Program-made: the position numbers and the translations under genes
The notes under the pieces: model-generated
Databases searched by the model: none
Seen by the model: the letters and a program-made list of their open reading frames with translations, nothing else
Told to the model about the DNA's origin: nothing
In this document: one piece after another, positions 1 to 5,248 of the stretch
Position numbering within the stretch: the stretch's first letter is position 1
How the letters are laid out: the number at the start of each line of letters is the position of its first letter
Assembly: GCA_900762125.1 (NCBI GenBank)
Contig: CAAFFL010000010.1
Coordinates: forward strand, 1 to 5,248
DNA: 5,248 nt
DNA from: an uncultured Prevotella sp.
Lineage (GTDB): Bacteria > Bacteroidota > Bacteroidia > Bacteroidales > Bacteroidaceae
Direction of reading: 5' to 3'

Positions 1-178
<178 letters not shown>

Positions 179-195
179 CTATTGTTTTCTGTTCG

Positions 196-213
196 GGTTG
201 CCGTGTAACCGGC
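196..213 (-). other. Small inverted repeats in the metY leader
   Basis: The predicted metY transcript has a leader of roughly 80 bases. Within it GCCG (213-210) can pair with CGGC (203-200) around a six-base loop, and alternatively GGTT (210-207) can pair with AACC (199-196). The two pairings share bases, so they are mutually exclusive or partly knotted. Methionine-pathway leaders are often regulated, but I do not recognise the core of SAM-I, SAM-II or another known riboswitch here. The stems are only four base pairs long, so this may be chance. Confidence 0.2.
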
Positions 214-238
214 TAAGTTTATTCCCTTAACTCTGTTG

Positions 239-246
239 CAAAGGTA
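239..246 (-). promoter_or_regulatory. -7 promoter element for metY
   Basis: The minus strand reads TACCTTTG followed by CAAC, an exact match to the TAnnTTTG -7 element used by the primary sigma factor of Bacteroidetes. Transcription would start near 230-233 and give a leader of about 80 bases. No clear TTTG -33 element is seen at the usual 19-20 base distance, where the sequence is a weak ATTCCTC. The direction and position suit metY. Confidence 0.65.
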
Positions 247-291
247 CGGCGAAAATCCGATCCGAGGAATCGCACACTTGCGTCATTTCGC

Positions 292-309
292 ATACCACAT
301 TTGTGGTAT
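292..309. repeat. 18-bp dyad, candidate operator
   Basis: ATACCACA (292-299) and TGTGGTAT (302-309) are perfect inverted 8-base arms around TT. The dyad lies between the two divergent promoters, about 45 bases upstream of the metY -7 element and about 58 bases upstream of the ATPase -7 element. No T-run follows it on either strand, so a terminator is unlikely. Its symmetry suits a dimeric DNA-binding regulator, most simply one acting on metY. The regulator is unknown and is not encoded in this window as far as I can see. Confidence 0.45.
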
Positions 310-366
310 ATGGGCTTATTCGTATTTATTTTCACCCTCAAGCGACCATCATTTCATCATTTTTTG

Positions 367-374
367 TATATTTG
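367..374 (+). promoter_or_regulatory. -7 promoter element for the ATPase gene
   Basis: TATATTTG followed by CACC is an exact match to the Bacteroidetes TAnnTTTG -7 element. Transcription would start near 380-383, leaving a leader of about 20 bases before the ATG at 403. A clear -33 TTTG is not seen about 20 bases upstream. This promoter would drive the ATPase and DUF4435 genes and possibly the helicase. Confidence 0.7.
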
Positions 375-402
375 CACCAACAATTTGTTAACTCAAGGCA
401 TC

Positions 403-1212
403 ATGCAGAAATACGCAGAATACATCAAGCAGATTGAGATAGAGTCGCTCTGGAGCGGCAAGAAGCACATTCTCTGGGAACTGGACCGAAAGGTGAACAT
501 CCTCTCGGGCGTCAACGGCGTGGGAAAGTCCACCATATTAAATAAAGTGGTGAAGGGCCTGGCCGCCGGTGGCGAATTTCCCAGTCATCTGCTTAAGGGG
601 GTACATCTGACGGTGGAGCCCGAGGACGCGAAGTGGATCCGCTACGACATCATCCGCTCGTTCGACCGACCGCTCATCAACGCCGATACCATCTCGAAGA
701 TGGACATCTCGCTGGCCACCGAGCTCGACTGGCAGCTCTACAAGCTCCAACGGAAGTACCTCGACTATCAGGTGAACATTGGCAACCGGATGATCGCCGC
801 CTTGCAAAGCGGTGATGCCGAGAGCGCACAGCAGTTGGCCGAGCCGAAGAAGAAGTTTCAGGACATCATCGACAGTCTCTTTGCCGACACGGGGAAGAAG
901 ATCATCCGCACGGAGAACGAGATACGCTTCTCACAGATCGGCGAGTCGCTGGTGCCCTACCAGCTCTCCAGCGGCGAGAAGCAGATCCTCGCCATCCTCC
1001 TCACGGTGCTCGTCGAGGACCGGAAGCCCTACGTGCTCTTCATGGATGAGCCGGAGGTGAGCCTGCACGTGGAGTGGCAGAAGCAGCTCATCGACCTCAT
1101 CCTCGAGCTCAACCCGAACGTGCAGATCATCCTCACGACCCACTCTCCCGCAGTCATCATGAACGGATGGATGGACAAGGTCACGGAGGTGAGTGACATT
1201 ACTCAAGAATAG
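403..1212 (+). CDS. Compact ABC-type ATPase (AAA_15/AAA_21-like), partner of a DUF4435 protein
   Basis: A 269-aa cytoplasmic ATPase of the ABC/SMC-like class. Visible motifs in order are Walker A GVNGVGKST (residues 36-44), the ABC signature LSSGEKQ (188-194), Walker B YVLFMDEPE (210-218) with catalytic Glu216, a D-loop region SLHVEW after it, and the switch histidine in TTHSP (His247). All elements needed for ATP-driven dimerisation and hydrolysis are present. The segment between Walker A and the signature (about 60-185) is a short helical insert, without the long coiled coil of SMC, Rad50 or RloC proteins. No nuclease domain is fused to it. The frame stays open upstream from a TTG at 301, but that would translate through the -7 element at 367-374, so ATG 403 is preferred, with a weak AAGG at 395-398. 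The stop is followed after one base by the DUF4435 start, so the two products probably act together, as in AriA-AriB (PARIS) or as a split OLD-type enzyme. It is shorter than typical AriA as I recall it, so membership in PARIS is only a possibility. Confidence 0.9.
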   Translation: MQKYAEYIKQIEIESLWSGKKHILWELDRKVNILSGVNGVGKSTILNKVVKGLAAGGEFPSHLLKGVHLTVEPEDAKWIRYDIIRSFDRPLINADTISKMDISLATELDWQLYKLQRKYLDYQVNIGNRMIAALQSGDAESAQQLAEPKKKFQDIIDSLFADTGKKIIRTENEIRFSQIGESLVPYQLSSGEKQILAILLTVLVEDRKPYVLFMDEPEVSLHVEWQKQLIDLILELNPNVQIILTTHSPAVIMNGWMDKVTEVSDITQE

Positions 1213-1213
1213 A

Positions 1214-2230
1214 ATGGGTAGACGATTAAGAGATAATTTGTCCTCAGCTTATATCACCGCTGCGAACAAGCTGAACTCGAAAGCCTCTCGACGGAAGATA
1301 GTGGCTTACGTCGAGAGCTACGATGACGTGTTCTTCTGGCGGAGCATCCTCAGCCAGTATGAGACCGACGACCAATACTTCGAGGTGATGCTCCCTTCGC
1401 GTGTGGACCACCTCGAGCGCGGCAAGAAGGCTGCGATGATGCGACTGCTCACCGACAAGGTCGGCCACGACATGATCGCCTGCGTAGATGCTGACTACGA
1501 CTACCTTGAGCAGGGTGCCACACCGACATCAAAGGCGCTGCTGGACAACCCCTACATCTTCCACACCTATGCCTATGCCATCGAGAACATGCAGTGCTAT
1601 GCGCCCTCGCTCCACGACGTCTGCGTGGCAGTGACGCTCAACGACCACGTCATCTTCGACATCCCGCAGTACCTGCGTGACTTCTCGCAGGCCATCTTCC
1701 CCCTCTTCGTGTGGAACATCTGGTTCTACCGTACCCCCCACTATGGCGAGTTCACCATGAACGACTTTCTGCGCGTCATCGAGCCCGGTAAGTTTGCCTT
1801 CGACTATGCCGGCGAGAACATCAAGACGCTGCGACGGAAGGTGGGCAAGAAGGTGGAACAACTGCAACGTGCACATCCCGAGGCACGGGAGAGCTACCAA
1901 CAGGTGAAGCAGGACCTCTACCGTCTCGGCGTAACTGCCGACAACACCTATCTTTACATCCAGGGCCATCACCTCTTCGACAAGGTCGTCCTGCCGATGA
2001 TGCAGAAGATCTGCGACCGCCTCATCCGTGAGCGGGAGAACGAGATAGCACGTCAGAGCGTCCATGGAACGCAGCGTCGCAACGAGCTCTCATGCTATTC
2101 CAACAGTCTGGAGGACATCATTCCGATGCTGAAAAAGAACATCGGTTTCATGCGGTCGCCACAATACCGGCAGATCGCCGCCGACCTCGACCAGATGGTC
2201 AAAGCTACACCGCCGCCTCAAGATAACTAA
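1214..2230 (+). CDS. DUF4435 protein with TOPRIM-like acidic motifs
   Basis: A 338-aa protein. The N-terminal part matches DUF4435: KIVAYVESYDDVFFW (residues 28-42) with Glu34, IACVDADYDYL (88-98) with Asp92 and Asp94, and YAYAIENM (119-126). A glutamate followed by a D-x-D after hydrophobic strands is the metal-binding layout of TOPRIM nucleases, and DUF4435 is the domain of AriB, the effector of PARIS. The C-terminal half carries the YIQGHHLFD block (248-256, Gly251-His252), basic helices, and a tail with CYSNSLEDIIPML (from Cys294). No signal peptide is seen, and although FPLFVWNIWFY is hydrophobic it is too short to be a convincing membrane helix. ATG 1214 lies one base after the ATPase stop, suggesting translational coupling. 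An in-frame GTG at 1193 would add seven residues and has GGAGG at 1185-1189, but only three bases away. Nuclease activity is inferred, and the target could be DNA or RNA. Confidence 0.88.
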   Translation: MGRRLRDNLSSAYITAANKLNSKASRRKIVAYVESYDDVFFWRSILSQYETDDQYFEVMLPSRVDHLERGKKAAMMRLLTDKVGHDMIACVDADYDYLEQGATPTSKALLDNPYIFHTYAYAIENMQCYAPSLHDVCVAVTLNDHVIFDIPQYLRDFSQAIFPLFVWNIWFYRTPHYGEFTMNDFLRVIEPGKFAFDYAGENIKTLRRKVGKKVEQLQRAHPEARESYQQVKQDLYRLGVTADNTYLYIQGHHLFDKVVLPMMQKICDRLIRERENEIARQSVHGTQRRNELSCYSNSLEDIIPMLKKNIGFMRSPQYRQIAADLDQMVKATPPPQDN

Positions 2231-2262
2231 CCTTTATCATTATTCATCAACACCATCACACT

Positions 2263-2275
2263 GCACCCATGGTGC
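2263..2275. repeat. Short inverted repeat before the helicase gene
   Basis: GCACC (2263-2267) and GGTGC (2271-2275) are perfect inverted arms around CAT, in the 63-base gap between the DUF4435 stop and the helicase ATG. No T-run follows, so it is not an intrinsic terminator. No TAnnTTTG element is present in the gap, which leaves cotranscription with the upstream pair as the simplest reading. With five-base arms the repeat may be chance. Confidence 0.25.
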
Positions 2276-2293
2276 TTAGATAGCATATTACAA

Positions 2294-4540
2294 ATGGAAC
2301 AGAACAAAGAACTTCGGCTAGCCTGGACCTTCGTCGAGCATACGGGCACGAGCATCTTCCTCACCGGCAAAGCGGGAACGGGCAAGACAACCTTTCTGCG
2401 CACGGTGAAGGCCCACTCCTCCAAGCAGATGATCGTCGTCGCACCAACGGGCGTCGCAGCCATCAACGCACAGGGTGTGACGATCCATTCGTTCTTCCAG
2501 CTACCCTTCTCGCCGTATGTGCCGGGGATGACGTTCAAGGACCGCTACGACTTCTCGAAGGAGAAGCGCCGCATCCTCAAGACCCTTGACATGTTGGTCA
2601 TCGATGAGGTGTCGATGGTTCGCGCCGACCTTCTCGACGCTGTCGACTTCGTGCTGCGGCGCTACCGCGATCCGACGCGCCCGTTCGGTGGCGTGCAGTT
2701 GCTGATGATCGGCGATCTGCAACAGCTCACGCCCGTGGTGAAGCCAGAGGAGGAGCAGATCCTGCGGCAGTACTACAACACACCGTACTTCTTCGGCAGT
2801 CATGCCCTGCAGCAGATCAGCTATGTGACCATCCAACTCACGCATGTGTACCGCCAGCAGGACGAGACGTTCATCAACATCCTCAACCATATCCGTGAAG
2901 GACAACCCTCCGCGGAAGATCTCCAGGCGCTCAATGCTCGCTATCAGCCGGCGTTCATCCCCCGTGAGGAAGATGGCTACATCCGCCTGACGACGCACAA
3001 CCGTCTGGCAGACGACTACAATGAGAATGCGCTGATGAAGCTGCCTGGCAAGCGCTGGACGTTCAAGGCGGAGGTCAAGGACACGTTCCCGGAGTTCAGC
3101 TATCCCGCCGACGTCAACCTTGAACTGAAGGTTGGCGCACAGGTGATGTTCATCAAGAATGACACGTCAGGAAAACACCTATATTATAATGGCCGCATCG
3201 GCCATGTGGTGGACATCACCGCGAAGGGCATCTATGTGAAGTGTCCCGGTGATGAGCAAGCTATCGTCGTGGAGCAACAGGTGTGGGAGAATACGAAGTA
3301 CGTCATCAACGACCAGACGAAGGTCATCGAGCCGCAGGTGCAAGGAACGTTCACGCAGTATCCGCTGCGGCTGGCATGGTCCATTACCATCCACAAGAGT
3401 CAAGGCCTGACGTTCGAGCATGCCATCATCGACGCTGGCCATTCGTTTGCTTCGGGACAGGTGTATGTGGCGCTAAGCCGCTGCAAGAGTCTGGAAGGAC
3501 TGGTGCTCGCCACACCGTTGCAACAGTACAACATCATCAACGACTCCCGCGTGACGGATTACATCGCCCACCAGCAGCAGGCGGCCGAGGAGAGCATCCA
3601 ACAGTTGCCGGCATTGCAGGAGGAATACTACCGCCAGCAGTTGCTCGACCTGTTCGACTTCCGTCCGCTCTATGATGCTGAGCAATTGGTGTATCGGACA
3701 CTCGTGGAGTATTTCCGATCGTTCCGTGACCTCAACAATCTGCATCGTCAGGCGCTCTCGACGCTAAAGGAACAGGTGATGGACGTGGCCTTCCGCTGGC
3801 AGGGTATCATCCGGCAGATGGCGCCAGAGGAGATGCATAAGGACGTGTTCCTGGAGCGTGTGCAGAACAGTGCCCGCTACTTCCTCAAGTCACTCAAGGA
3901 CGTGGTGCCCGATGTGCTTGACAAGACGAAGACAGCCCGCAACGAGAACAAGGTCGCGATGAAGCTCATGGACGAGCGATACAAGGACTTCTGGCAACAG
4001 TATCTCGCGAAGGCAGGGCTGCTGTCGACGATGTCTGACGAGACGTTCACCGTGGCGGGGTACATGCGTACGAAGCAGCGTACGTTGCTGGAGGCGATGG
4101 ACCTCGTCCTGCCCGGTAGTGTTCGCCGTCCGCCACGTCAGCGTCGCAGTAGCGACAATCCGTTTGACGACGCCACGACCATCGCCAAAGCCATGAAGAA
4201 GGAAGCCCAGCGTCGGCCGCGTTTGCCGAAAGGCGCCACGCAGGAGATGAGCTTCAACATGGCCAGCAAGGGCATGACGGTGGCGCAGATCGCTGAAGAA
4301 CGCCATCTGGCGGAGAGCACGATCCTCAGTCACCTCACTCGTTATGTTCGTGAAGGTAAGCTCACCGCCGCGCAGGTCATCGGCGAGGCGAAGATGAAGG
4401 CCATCGCCCATGCCATCGGGCAACTCGACGAGGTGACCGTTGAGAAGGTGCAGGAGATCTGCCGTAAGGACATCACTCGCAACGAGATCTTCTTCGTCAT
4501 CGACATCCTCGGCAAGCGGCAACGACAGCAAAAGGAGTAG
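2294..4540 (+). CDS. Pif1/RecD-like SF1B DNA helicase with C-terminal helix-turn-helix domain
   Basis: A 748-aa helicase expected to move 5'-3' on single-stranded DNA using ATP. Motifs in order: Walker A GKAGTGKTT (residues 25-33), Ia APTGVAAINAQG (50-61) followed by TIHSFFQLP, Walker B VIDEVSMV (102-109, Asp104-Glu105), III GDLQQL (140-145), IV QLTHVYRQ (181-188, Arg187), V TIHKSQGLTF (365-374), and VI VYVALSRCK (390-398, arginine finger Arg396). An SH3-like 2B region lies around 262-316. A helical region of about 450-610 and a basic linker with RRPPRQRRSS follow. A C-terminal helix-turn-helix domain (from about 656, MTVAQIAEERHLAESTILSHL at 661-681) resembles HTH_40, known at the C-termini of RecQ-like helicases. 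Pif1 helicases resolve G-quadruplexes, R-loops and stalled forks; here that is inference. Human Pif1 and yeast Pif1 lack such an HTH. Start is the first in-frame ATG; no Shine-Dalgarno sequence is seen, only an A-rich CAAATG context. The gene may share the upstream transcript but is probably also viable as a separate unit. Confidence 0.94.
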   Translation: MEQNKELRLAWTFVEHTGTSIFLTGKAGTGKTTFLRTVKAHSSKQMIVVAPTGVAAINAQGVTIHSFFQLPFSPYVPGMTFKDRYDFSKEKRRILKTLDMLVIDEVSMVRADLLDAVDFVLRRYRDPTRPFGGVQLLMIGDLQQLTPVVKPEEEQILRQYYNTPYFFGSHALQQISYVTIQLTHVYRQQDETFINILNHIREGQPSAEDLQALNARYQPAFIPREEDGYIRLTTHNRLADDYNENALMKLPGKRWTFKAEVKDTFPEFSYPADVNLELKVGAQVMFIKNDTSGKHLYYNGRIGHVVDITAKGIYVKCPGDEQAIVVEQQVWENTKYVINDQTKVIEPQVQGTFTQYPLRLAWSITIHKSQGLTFEHAIIDAGHSFASGQVYVALSRCKSLEGLVLATPLQQYNIINDSRVTDYIAHQQQAAEESIQQLPALQEEYYRQQLLDLFDFRPLYDAEQLVYRTLVEYFRSFRDLNNLHRQALSTLKEQVMDVAFRWQGIIRQMAPEEMHKDVFLERVQNSARYFLKSLKDVVPDVLDKTKTARNENKVAMKLMDERYKDFWQQYLAKAGLLSTMSDETFTVAGYMRTKQRTLLEAMDLVLPGSVRRPPRQRRSSDNPFDDATTIAKAMKKEAQRRPRLPKGATQEMSFNMASKGMTVAQIAEERHLAESTILSHLTRYVREGKLTAAQVIGEAKMKAIAHAIGQLDEVTVEKVQEICRKDITRNEIFFVIDILGKRQRQQKE

Positions 4541-4592
4541 CTGTAGCACGTGGTAGGCCATTCTGCGGTTGCCGACGCATCCGTGAGAACAC

Positions 4593-4621
4593 AAAAAAGC
4601 CTCCCCGTGCTGAGGGAGGCT
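4593..4621 (-). terminator. Intrinsic terminator of the NlpC/P60 gene
   Basis: AGCCTCCC (4598-4605) and GGGAGGCT (4614-4621) form an eight-base-pair GC-rich stem with an eight-base loop. On the minus strand the stem runs into TTTTTT (the complement of 4598-4593), a classic Rho-independent terminator 66 bases past the peptidase stop. On the plus strand the stem is followed only by GGACTGTTTG, a poor T-tract, so it would stop the helicase transcript less well. The rest of the convergent gap, 4541-4592 and 4622-4686, shows no gene. Confidence 0.85.
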
Positions 4622-4686
4622 GGACTGTTTGTGTAGGAAATATCTACCCCTATGTCAATGGGGGATCAACTGTATAAAGTAAAAAC

Positions 4687-5217
4687 TCAGAGGCTGGCTA
4701 TATCACTATAGTCTGCCAGAATGCGTTTGGCACCTCTGTATCTCTTGGCGTAGTAGCCTTCATTGCTGCTGGAAATGGTCACGCCGCGGCTGCTGCTGGC
4801 ATGGATGAAGCGGAACGAACCGTCGTCGTTGACATCATAGACGATGCCCACATGACCGATGCTGCCGTTTCGGGTGCCACCAAAGAACACCAGGTCGCCC
4901 TTGTGGACATCGTCGCGGTCGATGGCAATACCTTCTTTATATTGCGCCTGTGAGCAGTTGTTCAGGCGGATGTTGAGCGTCTTATATACATAAGATGTGA
5001 AGCCCGAGCAGTCGAACGCCTTCGGACCCTTACTGCCGGAGCGGTAAGGCCGGCCGAGATAGCGCTCGGCGGTAGCCACCACCTGATCGCCCGTGACACT
5101 GAACAGCGCCTCCATCTCGCTCATCGGCTCCACGTTGGCAGCGTTGCCATCGGGGTTTCCGGCGGTGACGGTGAGGGTCATCAGTGCGGTGAGTGCTAGT
5201 ATAATGGCTTTCTTCAT
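4687..5217 (-). CDS. Secreted NlpC/P60 family (C40) peptidoglycan peptidase
   Basis: A 176-aa exported cysteine peptidase expected to cut peptide stems of peptidoglycan in the periplasm. The N-terminus MKKAIILALTALMTLTVTA is a signal peptide with likely signal peptidase I cleavage after Ala19; there is no lipobox cysteine, so it is not a lipoprotein. A short spacer follows, and the NlpC/P60 domain spans about 43-168. The catalytic Cys70 lies in FDCSGF (68-73), the first histidine is His122 in IGHVGIV, and the third catalytic position is His139 in FIHASS. The block GDLVFFGG (107-114) is also typical. No SH3b, LysM or other wall-binding domain is present, so it is a minimal single-domain hydrolase. 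It converges on the helicase gene and ends before its own terminator. The start ATG lacks a clear Shine-Dalgarno sequence, and its promoter is probably beyond the right edge, since 5218-5248 shows no TAnnTTTG on the minus strand. Confidence 0.95.
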   Translation of the reverse strand: MKKAIILALTALMTLTVTAGNPDGNAANVEPMSEMEALFSVTGDQVVATAERYLGRPYRSGSKGPKAFDCSGFTSYVYKTLNIRLNNCSQAQYKEGIAIDRDDVHKGDLVFFGGTRNGSIGHVGIVYDVNDDGSFRFIHASSSRGVTISSSNEGYYAKRYRGAKRILADYSDIASL

Positions 5218-5248
5218 ATCGTTGTTCGTTCTTGGTTTTTGCTGATAC

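Noticed and set aside
196..246. A SAM-II type riboswitch in the metY leader
   Set aside because: Some bases recall SAM-II fragments, but the required pseudoknot layout is not present and the stems seen are only four base pairs with almost no connecting loops.
301..402. In-frame upstream extension of the ATPase from a TTG start, adding 34 residues
   Set aside because: It would be translated across the -7 promoter element at 367-374, its sequence does not look like part of the ATPase fold, and the ATG at 403 begins just before the expected first strand.
3890..4594. Long minus-strand open frame opposite the helicase, and similar ones at 2501-2998 and 1529-2065
   Set aside because: They are Leu/Val/Arg/His-rich shadow translations of GC-rich genes, have no recognisable motifs, and lie opposite strongly conserved helicase or DUF4435 coding sequence.
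4647..4664. CCCC/GGGG hairpin in the convergent gap as a terminator for the helicase
   Set aside because: The stem is only four base pairs with a loop of about ten bases, and no T-run follows it on the plus strand.

Overview
The window looks like chromosomal DNA from a Bacteroidales bacterium, most likely Prevotella or a close relative. The reasons are the two TAnnTTTG-type -7 promoter elements (TACCTTTG and TATATTTG, each followed by GCA/GCAA), the GC-rich coding sequence separated by AT-rich gaps, the mostly weak Shine-Dalgarno sequences, and the character of the flanking proteins. The genus is an inference from style and remembered protein families, not from a search.

Layout: (1) Bases 1-151 hold the 5' end of a leftward metY-type O-acetylhomoserine sulfhydrylase gene, cut by the window edge. 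(2) Bases 152-402 are a divergent intergenic region with one promoter for each direction and an 18-bp dyad between them. (3) Bases 403-1212 and 1214-2230 encode a tightly coupled rightward pair: a compact ABC-type (AAA_15/AAA_21-like) ATPase of 269 aa and a DUF4435 protein with TOPRIM-like acidic motifs. (4) After 63 bases, 2294-4540 encodes a 748-aa Pif1/RecD-like SF1B helicase with a C-terminal helix-turn-helix domain. (5) A convergent gap holds an intrinsic terminator that reads best on the minus strand. (6) Bases 4687-5217 carry a leftward secreted NlpC/P60 (C40) peptidase.

The centre of interest is the ATPase plus DUF4435 pair. The same two-domain combination defines the PARIS anti-phage system (AriA + AriB), and it is a split version of the ATPase-TOPRIM architecture of OLD nucleases and GajA of Gabija. 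With the helicase next door, the trio recalls the composition of Gabija (ATPase/TOPRIM plus SF1 helicase), but with different families and a split first component. Against a defence reading, the flanks are housekeeping genes and no integrase, transposase, tRNA or att-like repeat is visible. The pair could therefore be a resident chromosomal module concerned with DNA or RNA integrity. Function is inferred from domains only.
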